A stretch of 36,654 nucleotides of DNA from an uncultured Clostridia bacterium. Lineage in GTDB: Bacteria; Bacillota; Peptococcia; Peptococcales; Peptococcaceae. The stretch lies in contig CALXSY010000018.1 of the NCBI GenBank assembly GCA_944391285.1, positions 1 through 36,654 on the forward strand, in the 5' to 3' direction. Positions within the stretch are counted from its first letter, which is position 1, and each line of letters starts with the position of its first letter. The notes below the pieces were generated by a model, which worked only from the letters and a program-made list of their open reading frames with translations, had not been told where the DNA came from and did no database searches. This document shows positions 16,353 to 23,871 of this stretch, piece by piece. The position numbers were made by a program, and so were the translations under genes.

Positions 16353-16504
16353 AAACAATTTCAAAATCCTTTTTTCTCTAAGAAAGGGAAGGGGCAAAAC
16401 GGCCTTTTTTCCCCTTCCCTCTCTTAAACTCTCCTTACCCCTTTCGTTAGGCTGTGCCTAACACTTTTGTTACGTTTCGTAAGTAACCTTAAAGCGCCCG
16501 CGGA
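16353..16504. repeat. dispersed repeat unit X, copy 1
   Basis: This 152-bp non-coding unit matches 20669-20819. The first 115 bases are identical; the rest differs by a few bases. It contains three successive hairpins: a G-rich stem AGGGAAGGGG/CCCCTTCCCT (16385-16394, 16411-16420), GTTAGGC-TGT-GCCTAAC (16446-16462) and GTTAC...GTAAC (16469-16487). It has no plausible ORF. Confidence 0.85.
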
Positions 16505-16522
16505 TTTAGGCTACTGCTATTA

Positions 16523-16722
16523 GCTTGGCAGCAAATCCCGCGCCCTACAGATGCGGCGTGCGTTTGCCTGCGCAAGCATCGACTTAAACACTACATTTGC
16601 AAATAGCACTGCCAAGCCCTGCGGCGTTTGAGCAGTCGGTTTAGGGGGTATGGGAGTTCCAAAGAGGGAAAGGGGGAAATATCGAAAATTGCCCCCGTTC
16701 CCTCTTTGAGAGAGAATTTTTT
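16523..16722. repeat. dispersed repeat unit Y, copy 1
   Basis: This 200-bp non-coding unit is related to 20397-20664. It is closed by a long-range stem GCTTGGCAG/CTGCCAAGC (16523-16531, 16609-16617), with an inner GCAAAT/ATTTGC pair. It ends in a strong hairpin, CAAAGAGGGAA + GGGGG pairing with CCCCC + TTCCCTCTTTG (16660-16708). Together with X and the terminator at 16761 it fills the gene-free stretch between 16307 and 16869. Confidence 0.75.
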
Positions 16723-16760
16723 TAAAAGCTTTTCTATGATTTCTCAGCAAGAAATTATAG

Positions 16761-16784
16761 AAAAACCCCCCGCCGAAGCGGGGG
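16761..16784 (-). terminator. intrinsic terminator of the surface protein gene
   Basis: On the minus strand a GC-rich hairpin CCCCCGC-TTCG-GCGGGGG (16767-16784) is followed by G and then a T run (16761-16765). It lies about 85 bp after the surface-protein stop codon. The UUCG tetraloop adds stability. Confidence 0.88.
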
Positions 16785-16869
16785 TAAAACCCAAAACCCT
16801 TTGGAAGAAGATAAAGGAATTTGATTTGTTCTTATTTGAGCTTAAATTTTTGTTCGGATAAGATTAATC

Positions 16870-19413
16870 TTATTTGAACATGGTTACTGCAGTAACAGCA
16901 CCGTTAGCACCGTAAGCGCATTCGAAGTCATAGCCGATAGCTTGGCCAGCGTAACGAACAGGCAATACGGTTCTGCCGTCTTTGATAGCAGCAGCGGTAT
17001 CCATAACAACAGTTTCACCATTTACGGTCAAGATGTTGGAGCCGATGGTCATTTGAGCATCGATGCCATCGCCAGCGATGGTAACTACTTGAGTAACAGC
17101 ATCGTATTCAACAGTTGCGCCGGTAGCTTCAACAAATGCACGTACAGGGATGAAGGTACGACCGTCAACGATGTAAGGAGCTACATCAGAAGAGATAGCT
17201 TTATCGTTAGCGATGAAGGTGTTGGTGCCGATGATGAAGGTTACAACATCGTCAGCGCCAGTAGCGTCAACTGCACCTTCGCCAAAGCCAACAGTAGCGA
17301 TACCAGTCAAATAGATAGTAGTTAAATCTTCGTTGATTGCTTTAGCAGCAGTGGTAGGAATTAATTCAACTACAACATTTGCTCTAACAGTACCTTCTTT
17401 GTTGGAAGTGATTACAACTTTACCGGTACCTTTTTTCAAGAAGGTTTCGCTGAAATCTTCAAAGTAATCAGCATCAACGCTTACGTTAGCACCAGCAGGT
17501 CTTTCGGTAACAACAGCAACTACTTCACCTACAGTATAGTAGCCAGAAGCTGCAGATACAGCAGTTGGGTTGCCATTAACGTCAACTACTTGAGCGTTAA
17601 CAGTTACTTCTTCGCCAACTTCGCCATTAACGGTGGTAAACTCTAAAGTAGCAGGAGCAGCACCGATGGTTAAAGTAGTGGAAGCAGCATATTTGCCGTT
17701 AGCAACTACGGATACAACGATTTCGTTACCAGAATATGCGCTATCATCTTTGAAGGTGATTTGACCATTTGTAGCATCGAAATCAGCAATTCCTAAACCA
17801 GTGTAAGAGAATTTCTTATTGGTTTTTACGGATTTCTTAACACCGTTTTGGTCATAGAGATAAACGGTAGCACCAGGAGTGTTAGCACCTAAAGAATAGG
17901 TAGCAGCAGGATAGCTAATGGTAGCATGGTCAATTACACCAAACTCATCAGCTTGGATAGTAGTGGTATCAGCTACACCAGTGGTGTTGTGATAACCTTT
18001 AATAGTGTAAGAACCTACAGCATCTGGCTCAAAGCTGATGTACATGTTGTCGCTAGTTGCAGGTTTGAATACAACAGGACCATCAAAACCAGCTACATTA
18101 GGAAGCTCGCTATCTTCTAAAGCAGAATCTTCAGGAGCATTAGTTACTTCAAATTTAAATGCACCATTGATTTGTTTTGCAACATCTACACTTGGAGCTA
18201 ATACGTTGCCGTTAGCATCGTAAGCACGTACTTGCATAGCTACAGTTTCTTCAACGCCAACAGCGATAGTGCCATCAACAGTGTAGGAGAACTCTACTTT
18301 GCTGATATTAGCAGCGCCAAAGGTGAATTCTAATTCTTCACTGTAAGTACCGCATTCAATAGTTACAGTGTAAGTACCAGGTTTGGAAGCAGATACTTTG
18401 AAATCGATTTTACCGGTAGCAGAAGTGGTAACTTCTTCTTTGTTTAAAAGACCGCCATTTTTGTCGATGGAGAGAGTAACATCTTCACCAACTAATTTAG
18501 CGCCGCCTTTAGTGAAAGCAACAGTAACATCATAGTAATCTACGCCATTGTTAGCATCAACAATGCCATTATCACCAGCTACCTCTTTAACAGTGATGGT
18601 AGCATCGATAACACTGCTGGTAGCATTGAATTTACCGGTTACACCGTTGCCAACGAAACCAGTTTTCAAGAAAGTGCTGCCGCTATTGTACAATTCAGCA
18701 ATATTTTGACTGCTAGTAGGATCGTCTAATGTATAGCCGCTAATTACATATGCTTTCAAGGTAACAGTGCCAGGAGTTTTAGAGTAAACATATAAGCTAT
18801 CGTCACCGCTAACAGAACCTTTAGAACCATCAATGATGAAGTATCCAGCATCACCCTTAGCTTGGTTAGTATTATTATCATCATCAGGTTCAGTAGTTTT
18901 GATGTAGTCTACATCAGACAATGCACCATTTCTTTCAGCAAAAACAATGATGAATTGCTTAGAATCGTTTAAAGCATCAGCTTCTTTTTGTGCAGCTTCT
19001 AAATCTTTTCTTAAATCATTCAACTTTTTCTGAGCTGCTAAAAGAGCTTCTTTTGCTTCTTTTGCTTTACTGCTTTCAGGTTCTTCTTTAACAGTAAATT
19101 CCATCTCTACAGTACTATCACCTTCGATAGTGTAATAAACTTCTGCAGCTGTTCTAGCAGTTCTGTACTCAGCTGTTGCTTTGTCTACTTTTCCACTAAT
19201 TTCGTCAACAATAGCATCAGCTGCAGTTCCGTCAGCTAATTCGCCATCAACATCGATGATGAATTCCAAGCCATCTACGCCGTCAGCTTTAGCAGATCCG
19301 TCTTCAACAGAGATGCTGGAGCCACTAGCAGTAGTAGCGAATGCCATCATAGGCATCATGGTGAGCATGAATGCAACCAAGGTGATGATTGCAAACAATT
19401 TTCTGTTTTTCAC
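16870..19413 (-). CDS. large secreted surface protein with copper amine oxidase-like stalk domain
   Basis: The 847-residue product has a Sec signal peptide (MKNRKLFAIITLVAFMLTMM..., cleavage near AFA-TT, residue 27). A short charged coiled coil follows (about 118-160: KAKEALLAAQKKLNDLRKDL), then several beta-rich Ig-like modules (DVTLSIDKNGG, GTYTVTIECG). The C-terminus holds paired copper-amine-oxidase N-terminal-like repeats (PYIVDGRTFIPVRAFVEATG and IKDGRTVLPVRYAGQAIG). It has no SLH domain or LPxTG motif. Codons are strongly restricted (GCA/GCT, GTA/GTT, ACA/ACT), unlike its neighbours, which suggests very high expression. An S-layer or major wall protein is the natural inference. The start is GTG at 19413 with GGAGGG upstream. 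It has its own terminator at 16761 and a long structured leader. Confidence 0.85.
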   Translation of the reverse strand: MKNRKLFAIITLVAFMLTMMPMMAFATTASGSSISVEDGSAKADGVDGLEFIIDVDGELADGTAADAIVDEISGKVDKATAEYRTARTAAEVYYTIEGDSTVEMEFTVKEEPESSKAKEAKEALLAAQKKLNDLRKDLEAAQKEADALNDSKQFIIVFAERNGALSDVDYIKTTEPDDDNNTNQAKGDAGYFIIDGSKGSVSGDDSLYVYSKTPGTVTLKAYVISGYTLDDPTSSQNIAELYNSGSTFLKTGFVGNGVTGKFNATSSVIDATITVKEVAGDNGIVDANNGVDYYDVTVAFTKGGAKLVGEDVTLSIDKNGGLLNKEEVTTSATGKIDFKVSASKPGTYTVTIECGTYSEELEFTFGAANISKVEFSYTVDGTIAVGVEETVAMQVRAYDANGNVLAPSVDVAKQINGAFKFEVTNAPEDSALEDSELPNVAGFDGPVVFKPATSDNMYISFEPDAVGSYTIKGYHNTTGVADTTTIQADEFGVIDHATISYPAATYSLGANTPGATVYLYDQNGVKKSVKTNKKFSYTGLGIADFDATNGQITFKDDSAYSGNEIVVSVVANGKYAASTTLTIGAAPATLEFTTVNGEVGEEVTVNAQVVDVNGNPTAVSAASGYYTVGEVVAVVTERPAGANVSVDADYFEDFSETFLKKGTGKVVITSNKEGTVRANVVVELIPTTAAKAINEDLTTIYLTGIATVGFGEGAVDATGADDVVTFIIGTNTFIANDKAISSDVAPYIVDGRTFIPVRAFVEATGATVEYDAVTQVVTIAGDGIDAQMTIGSNILTVNGETVVMDTAAAIKDGRTVLPVRYAGQAIGYDFECAYGANGAVTAVTMFK

Positions 19414-19600
19414 GTTAGTTCCCTCCTATAGGAATTTTTTATTTTTCGGCCGTTATTTGTCGCTCGGCAAACGACCACGCCGAGCAGCAAAAATAGTATA
19501 ATACTTAATAATATTTATAATATTTTTGCTGAATTAAGTTCGGTAGTGTGCTTTGCCCTTATAAGAAGGAAACTTGCCTCTTCTTCCCTACCGACCTTTG
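19414..19600 (-). promoter_or_regulatory. structured 5' leader of the surface protein gene
   Basis: Next to the start lies a stem GCTCGGC/GCCGAGC (19462-19468, 19479-19485). Farther upstream a 7-bp stem TCGGTAG/CTACCGA (19540-19546, 19588-19594) closes a domain with an inner AAGAA/TTCTT pair. A TATACT lies near 19495 on the minus strand. These features are typical of long stabilising leaders of abundant surface-protein mRNAs. No known riboswitch consensus was recognised. The transcription start is not determined. Confidence 0.45.
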
Positions 19601-19877
19601 GGTTTTCTTGTTCATTTCATCATAAACCCTCAAGGTTACCCTTGGTATTTTAAAGCTTGCGCTTTAAAACCATTGCTTTCAGCTTGCTCCTTCTTCTTCA
19701 CTTTTCCCCTGCTCCCTTATCGTTTTTTAGGAAAAGTGTCAAATTAGTTACAAACTGTATACTTAATATATCACAGACCTGTCCTTTGGGGAATACCATT
19801 GCGGCAATAATTAAAAATAGTTGTTTTGCCATTTATTTTATGTTCTGGCGATTAATTTGAATAGTTGTTGTAACCAT
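19600..19877. other. AT-rich gene-free region between divergent surface protein and XRE genes
   Basis: A perfect dyad TTTTAAAGC-TTGC-GCTTTAAAA (19652-19673) and a TTGACA on the minus strand near 19735 are the only notable signals. No credible ORF is present. Together with the leader it forms the 533-bp divergent control region. Confidence 0.4.
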
Positions 19878-19906
19878 TTGAAATTACCTAAAAAATGTAT
19901 TATCAT
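19878..19906 (+). promoter_or_regulatory. probable promoter of the 115-aa XRE regulator
   Basis: TTGAAA (19878-19883) and TATCAT (19901-19906) lie 17 bp apart. A better -10, TATAAT (19912-19917), has no good -35 at normal distance and may be the true hexamer instead. Confidence 0.5.
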
Positions 19907-19946
19907 ACTTATATAATCATGCGAGAACGATGTTGGAGGTGCGATT

Positions 19947-20294
19947 ATGCAAAGGATTATTCAAATTGGCGAAAATATTCGTAACATCCGTAAAGCTAAA
20001 AATATTTCTCAAGAAGATCTCGCTGAGCGTGCCTGTATCAATGCCCCCAACTATGGGCAAATTGAACGCGGTCAAAACGCTTCTATCGAGACTTTGATTA
20101 AAATTTCTGATGCTCTTGAGGTACCTATCACCGATTTTTTCTCCAATGTGCCTGCTTCGGTACGGGAAAATACCACTATTATCTCTCAAATCACCGATTA
20201 TCTGAAAAATATGACTCTCGAAGAGCAGGAAGCTATTTTAAGGATTATCAAAATATTTAACAAGTATAAATCTCATTCGCCAAGCAACCTTTAA
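19947..20294 (+). CDS. XRE-family transcriptional regulator
   Basis: The 115-residue protein is a compact Cro/C1 HTH (residues 6-62): IGENIRNIRKAKNISQEDLA, then NAPNYGQIERGQNASIETL and KISDALEVPITDFF. The C-terminal 45 residues (ITDYLKNMTLEEQEAILRII) look like a dimerising helical tail. GGAGG lies 7 bases upstream. It is divergent from the surface-protein gene and ends in a strong terminator, so it is a single gene. Regulation of the adjacent surface protein is a reasonable inference but no operator was identified. Confidence 0.9.
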   Translation: MQRIIQIGENIRNIRKAKNISQEDLAERACINAPNYGQIERGQNASIETLIKISDALEVPITDFFSNVPASVRENTTIISQITDYLKNMTLEEQEAILRIIKIFNKYKSHSPSNL

Positions 20295-20327
20295 TTTATT
20301 ACAACTATTTTTTCCCCATGTGACAAA

Positions 20328-20360
20328 AAAAGCCAAGCATTTCGATGCTTGGCTTTTATT
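20328..20360 (+). terminator. intrinsic terminator of the 115-aa XRE gene
   Basis: A 13-bp perfect stem AAAAGCCAAGCAT/ATGCTTGGCTTTT with a TTCG tetraloop (20328-20357) is followed by ATTT. It lies 34 bp after the stop codon. Confidence 0.9.
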
Positions 20361-20396
20361 TGGCAAGTATTTGGACAGTCGTGAACAACAGCAGAC

Positions 20397-20664
20397 CGGC
20401 AAATCCCGCGCCGTGCAGATGCGGCTTGCTTGTTTGCGTCGCTTAACGCAACTATCGCATTAGCACCAACAAGCCCTGCGGCGCTTGAGCAGTCGGTTTA
20501 GGGGGAGTGGGAGTTGCAAAGAGGGAGTACGACTCATGCCCACTATGGCGGGCATTCGCTTGCATTAGACCGCTCGCTATGCTCGCGACCGTCAGGGGGA
20601 AATATCGACATCGTGCCCTTTGGGTAAAATTGCCCCCGTTCCCTCTTTGAGAGAATATTTTTTT
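20397..20664. repeat. dispersed repeat unit Y, copy 2 (expanded)
   Basis: It shares blocks with 16523-16722: CAAATCCCGCGCC, CAAGCCCTGCGGCG, GAGCAGTCGGTTTAGGGGG, GGGGGAAATATCGA and GCCCCCGTTCCCTCTTTGAG. The terminal hairpin is enlarged here by about 65 bases after CAAAGAGGGA and by about 18 bases in the loop. The GCTTGGCAG outer stem of copy 1 is not kept; GCTTGTT/AACAAGC (20427-20433, 20468-20474) may replace it. Confidence 0.75.
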
Positions 20665-20668
20665 AATA

Positions 20669-20819
20669 AAACAATTTCAAAATCCTTTTTTCTCTAAGAA
20701 AGGGAAGGGGCAAAACGGCCTTTTTTCCCCTTCCCTCTCTTAAACTCTCCTTACCCCTTTCGTTAGGCTGTGCCTAACACTTTGTTACTTTTCGTAAGTA
20801 ACTTAAAAGCGCCCGCGGA
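20669..20819. repeat. dispersed repeat unit X, copy 2
   Basis: Bases 20669-20783 are identical to 16353-16467, and the remainder is near-identical. All three hairpins are kept. Here X follows Y, whereas in the first locus X precedes Y. Confidence 0.85.
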
Positions 20820-20838
20820 GTTACATAATGCATTTACA

Positions 20839-20886
20839 TTGGCAGTGCTTCCCGCGCCGTACATATGCGGCGGGCGCAAAATTTTG
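20839..20886. repeat. fragment of repeat unit Y after X copy 2
   Basis: TTGGCAGTGCTTCCCGCGCC followed by TATGCGGCG resembles the start of Y copy 1 (TTGGCAGCAAATCCCGCGCC, ATGCGGCG). The order at this locus is therefore Y-X-Y'. The fragment ends where the tRNA-Met duplicate begins. Confidence 0.6.
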
Positions 20887-20935
20887 CGCACAAAAAAAGC
20901 ACCTCTCACAGGTGCGCTATGGCTACACAGGGACT
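20887..20935 (-). repeat. 49-bp duplicate of tRNA-Met 3' end plus terminator
   Basis: It is identical over 49 bases to 21063-21111. That segment holds the last 16 bases of tRNA-Met (acceptor strand and part of the T arm) and its terminator hairpin. No tRNA body is attached to this copy, so it is a truncated duplicate and not a gene. Confidence 0.88.
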
Positions 20936-21062
20936 GCAGTCTTGCGCCTGCCGTCCTCGCTTATGCTCGGACTTCGCTCGGAGCAAGGATTATCAATCCT
21001 TGCTTTTTCCTCGCTCACCCTCTCGGGTTCAAGTCCCTTTTCTTTGGACTAATTTATTTTTA
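20936..21062. other. spacer between the two 49-bp repeats
   Basis: It contains a terminator-like hairpin on the plus strand, GCAAGGATT-ATC-AATCCTTGC plus TTTTT (20983-21008). It also holds GGGTTCAAGTCCC (21025-21037), which looks like a tRNA T arm on the plus strand, opposite to the real tRNAs. No complete tRNA or convincing gene is present. Confidence 0.5.
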
Positions 21063-21067
21063 CGCAC

Positions 21068-21092
21068 AAAAAAAGCACCTCTCACAGGTGCG
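21068..21092 (-). terminator. intrinsic terminator of the sigH-tRNA transcript
   Basis: The stem GCACCT/AGGTGC (21075-21080, 21086-21091) is followed on the minus strand by seven T. It lies directly after tRNA-Met. Confidence 0.88.
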
Positions 21093-21095
21093 CTA

Positions 21096-21169
21096 TGGCT
21101 ACACAGGGACTTGAACCCCGGACACTACGGGTATGAACCGTATGCTCTAGCCAACTGAGCTATGTAGCC
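21096..21169 (-). tRNA. tRNA-Met (CAT), elongator
   Basis: This 74-nt cloverleaf has acceptor GGCTACA/TGTAGCC, D arm AGCTCAGTTGGCTAGAGC, anticodon loop TTCATAC with anticodon CAT, and T arm GGGGTTCAAGTCCC. The discriminator is A. CCA is not encoded. The G1-C72 pair rules out an initiator. A CAU anticodon with later lysidine (Ile) is possible but the body looks like Met. Confidence 0.9.
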
Positions 21170-21175
21170 TCAAAA

Positions 21176-21248
<73 letters not shown>

Positions 21249-21255
21249 ATATAAA

Positions 21256-21328
<73 letters not shown>

Positions 21329-21334
21329 CCGGAT

Positions 21335-21416
21335 TGGAGGGAGAAGGATTCGAACCTTCGAAGGCGGAGCCGACGGATTTACAGTCCGTTCCCTTTGGCC
21401 ACTCGGGAATCCCTCC
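21335..21416 (-). tRNA. tRNA-Tyr (GTA)
   Basis: This 82-nt class II tRNA has a long variable arm, acceptor GGAGGGA/TCCCTCC and discriminator A. The anticodon arm is ACGGA-CTGTAAA-TCCGT with anticodon GTA. It is the first tRNA after sigH, 46 bp downstream of its stop. Confidence 0.94.
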
Positions 21417-21462
21417 GTGTTCGGCTTTTATGCCGTCAACATATGATATTCTACTACAATCT

Positions 21463-22092
21463 CTAGCATTTGTCAATACTTTTTTTTCGATTTTTTAAAT
21501 AAATTTCGAGCTTCTTTTTTACCCTTTGCAGCGCATTATCTACCGATTTCGTCTGTCTGCCCAATATTTCGCCGATCTCCACATACGACTTGCCTTCCAT
21601 ATACAAAAGCATTACTTTTTTCTCCAGCGGGCTTAACATTTCGTTCATTTTCTGCTCGATATCCTCGATATTTTCCTGATTAATAAACAATGCTTCCGGA
21701 TCGGTTACTTTATCCTGCAAAAACATTTCCTCCACCGTACGTTCTGATTCCTCATCAAACATTGGCTTATTAAGCGAAATATACGAATTAAGAGGAATAT
21801 GTTTCTGTCTGGTCGCCGTTTTGATGGCGGTGATGATTTGTCTGGTTATGCACAATTCAGCAAATCCCCGAAACGAGCTTCCTCTTTTATAGTCTCTTAC
21901 TGCTTTATAAAGCCCGATCATTCCTTCTTGAATGATATCTTCATGATCCGCTCCCACCAAAAAATAACTTCTGGCTTTGGAGCGCACAAAATATTTATAC
22001 CGCTCCAAGAGACTTTCCATAGCCATGCTGTCGCCGTCATGGCTCAAATCTACCAATTCCTCATCTGCTAATTCGCTGTAATTTATTTTCAT
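21463..22092 (-). CDS. sigH: RNA polymerase sigma-H factor
   Basis: The 209-residue sigma-70 family protein has region 2 with YKYFVRSKARSYFLVGADHE and DIIQEGMIGLYKAVRDYK, and region 4 LSPLEKKVMLLYMEGKSYVE. SigH drives early stationary-phase and sporulation genes, including spo0A and ftsZ promoters in Bacillus. Position confirms it: rlmB-yacP-sigH is the conserved order. The rpmG-secE-nusG genes that usually follow are absent; four tRNAs and the repeat/surface-protein block lie there instead. Confidence 0.94.
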   Translation of the reverse strand: MKINYSELADEELVDLSHDGDSMAMESLLERYKYFVRSKARSYFLVGADHEDIIQEGMIGLYKAVRDYKRGSSFRGFAELCITRQIITAIKTATRQKHIPLNSYISLNKPMFDEESERTVEEMFLQDKVTDPEALFINQENIEDIEQKMNEMLSPLEKKVMLLYMEGKSYVEIGEILGRQTKSVDNALQRVKKKLEIYLKNRKKSIDKC

Positions 22093-22108
22093 CGGCTATT
22101 ACCTCTAT

Positions 22109-22621
22109 TTATTTCTTTTTATGCATTTCTTCTAATTTAGCAAAAATTTCCGGAGAGATAATATCATCTAAACGATTAACGGTATATTTTTGCTTTTGGA
22201 AGGTGCGCTTATGGCTTTTTTCGGTCATATTCATTTCCCGTTTCAGCTCCTGCGCCGATATCCTCAGCGCTCCTTTGCTCCAAATAGTCTCCTGCTGCAA
22301 ACGATCCGAGGTAGCCACCGACACTTTCACATGTTTAGGCAGCTGCGCAGTTAGGCGTTCTATTGCCATATCGGCGGTTACGCCCTCTTTGGTGAATATT
22401 ACCTGCACCTTGCCAATCGTTTCGTTGGCTCCGCCGCCGCCTTTAACCAGATAAGCATCGAAGATTACGGTAATGATTTTGCCCGACAATGCTGCATGAA
22501 TGTTTAATTCATCAATCAGCTTATCCCGGGCATAAGCCATATCTTCTTCGTCTCTCAGCTTTGCCAGCTCCGGCCAAGCCCCGATGATATTATACCCATC
22601 AACAATCAAATATTCTTTCAT
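22109..22621 (-). CDS. yacP: NYN-domain endoribonuclease, YacP/Rae1 family
   Basis: The 170-residue protein begins EYLIVDGYNIIGAWPEL and includes ITVIFDAYLVKGG and VATSDRLQQ, the Asp-rich PIN-like NYN fold. The B. subtilis homologue Rae1 cleaves mRNA in the ribosomal A site. A Lys-rich C-terminus (SHKRTFQKQKYTVNRLDDII) suits RNA or ribosome binding. The gene lies 9 bp after rlmB and 16 bp before sigH. Confidence 0.92.
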   Translation of the reverse strand: MKEYLIVDGYNIIGAWPELAKLRDEEDMAYARDKLIDELNIHAALSGKIITVIFDAYLVKGGGGANETIGKVQVIFTKEGVTADMAIERLTAQLPKHVKVSVATSDRLQQETIWSKGALRISAQELKREMNMTEKSHKRTFQKQKYTVNRLDDIISPEIFAKLEEMHKKK

Positions 22622-22630
22622 AGCGCGCCT

Positions 22631-23362
22631 CTACTTACTGCTTCTTTGGCGCAAAACTTCATATAATATTACTCCGCAGGCTACTGAAGCATTGAGGGAA
22701 TTAATCTGCCCGTGCATAGGCAGAGAAATCAGAAAGTCACATTTCTCAGCTACCAATCTGCCCAAGCCTTTGCCCTCGCTGCCAATGACGATTGCCAAAG
22801 GACCGGTCATATCCTGCTTATAAATCTCTGTACCGCCCATAGCCGCGCCGGCAATCCACAGCCCCGCTTTTTTCATCGCCTCCATAGTTTGCCCCAAATT
22901 GCTGACTCTGGCCACCGGCACATAAGCCACCGCGCCGGCTGCCGCTTTGGCGACGCCGCTGGTTAAGGAAGCGGCTCTTCTTTTGGGAATTACTACACCG
23001 TGAGCGCCCACTGCATCGGCAGTACGCAAAATTGCACCTAAATTGTGGGGATCTTCCAGCTCGTCCAGCACGATAATCAGCGGATCTTCGTTCTTCCGGC
23101 GAGCAATCTCCACCATCTCCTGCCAATCCACATATTCGGCTTCGGCAATACTGGCTGCGACGCCTTGGTGATTTTCCTTGGGAAACATTTTATCCAGCTT
23201 AGCTCGCTCCACCTGCTGAATCTGCACGCCTTTTTCTTTCGCCAGAGCGATAATTTCCTTGATAGAGCCCTGCAAATCGCCTTTGGCTACATATATTTTA
23301 TTGATTTCGCTTTCGCTGCGCAGAGCCTCCAGCACCGGATTGCGCCCAAAAATTTCTGCCAT
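22631..23362 (-). CDS. rlmB: 23S rRNA (guanosine(2251)-2'-O)-methyltransferase
   Basis: The 243-residue SpoU-family protein has an N-terminal substrate-binding domain (IFGRNPVLEALRSESEINKI) and the SPOUT knot motifs LDELEDPHNLGAILRTADA, AIVIGSEGKGL and ISLPMHGQINSLNASVACG. RlmB methylates G2251 in the P loop of 23S rRNA. Its ATG shares a base with the dfrA stop codon. Confidence 0.95.
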   Translation of the reverse strand: MAEIFGRNPVLEALRSESEINKIYVAKGDLQGSIKEIIALAKEKGVQIQQVERAKLDKMFPKENHQGVAASIAEAEYVDWQEMVEIARRKNEDPLIIVLDELEDPHNLGAILRTADAVGAHGVVIPKRRAASLTSGVAKAAAGAVAYVPVARVSNLGQTMEAMKKAGLWIAGAAMGGTEIYKQDMTGPLAIVIGSEGKGLGRLVAEKCDFLISLPMHGQINSLNASVACGVILYEVLRQRSSK

Positions 23363-23871
23363 TATTCTAACTCCCCTAACGGTCTCACTTTTTTATTGAT
23401 ATAGCGATTAAAGGTGTACTTTACCTCGCCGTTATTATAAACTCCCGATTGTTCCTCAAGCTGCCAGTTTTCCGCTTCATCTAAATTAGGAAAGAATGCG
23501 TCCGCTTGCTTTTGCGCCTGTACCTTGGTCACTTCTGCCGCCGCACAAAAATCCAAAAGCTGCTTATAAATATTCTCTCCGCCGATGATGTAGATTTCCC
23601 CCGTTAATTGGGGAATAAGCTCTCTGAGCTCTCCCATATTGCGGCAGTGAATAACCTCTTGTGCCAACTCATTGCGGGAAAGCACGATGTTGTTTCTTTT
23701 GGGCAGCGGTGCGCCTTTGGGCATGGACTCCAATGTTTTTCTGCCCATCACCACATTTTGCCCTAAGGTCAATTTTTTAAACCGCATTAAATCTTCCTTT
23801 ATATGAAACAACAGTTCATTGTCCTTGCCTATCGCCCAGTTTTCGTCTACTGCTACTATTAATTTTAACAT
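23362..23871 (-). CDS. dfrA: dihydrofolate reductase
   Basis: The 169-residue protein starts LKLIVAVDENWAIGKDNELL and has MGRKTLESMP, IVLSRN and IYIIGGENIYKQLL, all DHFR signatures (catalytic acidic residue near position 28, FHIKEDLMRF). It reduces dihydrofolate to tetrahydrofolate, restoring the cofactor oxidised by ThyA. It follows thyA without a gap, so both are coexpressed. It is chromosomal type, not an obvious resistance cassette. Confidence 0.95.
   Translation of the reverse strand: MLKLIVAVDENWAIGKDNELLFHIKEDLMRFKKLTLGQNVVMGRKTLESMPKGAPLPKRNNIVLSRNELAQEVIHCRNMGELRELIPQLTGEIYIIGGENIYKQLLDFCAAAEVTKVQAQKQADAFFPNLDEAENWQLEEQSGVYNNGEVKYTFNRYINKKVRPLGELE

Noticed and set aside
16628-16861. 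Plus-strand 77-residue ORF in repeat Y
   Set aside because: It spans the repeat hairpin and the surface-protein terminator and has no plausible ribosome binding site.
20397-20886. CRISPR array
   Set aside because: The repeated blocks differ in length and spacing and contain long hairpins; there are no regular short repeats with unique spacers and no cas genes.
20770-21158. Overlapping plus-strand ORFs across the repeats and tRNA-Met
   Set aside because: They are read through repeat hairpins, a duplicated terminator and antisense tRNA and differ between frames. They show no protein-like conservation.
23362-23871. Trimethoprim-resistance dfr cassette
   Set aside because: It is embedded in a conserved core operon after thyA and has no mobile flanks.
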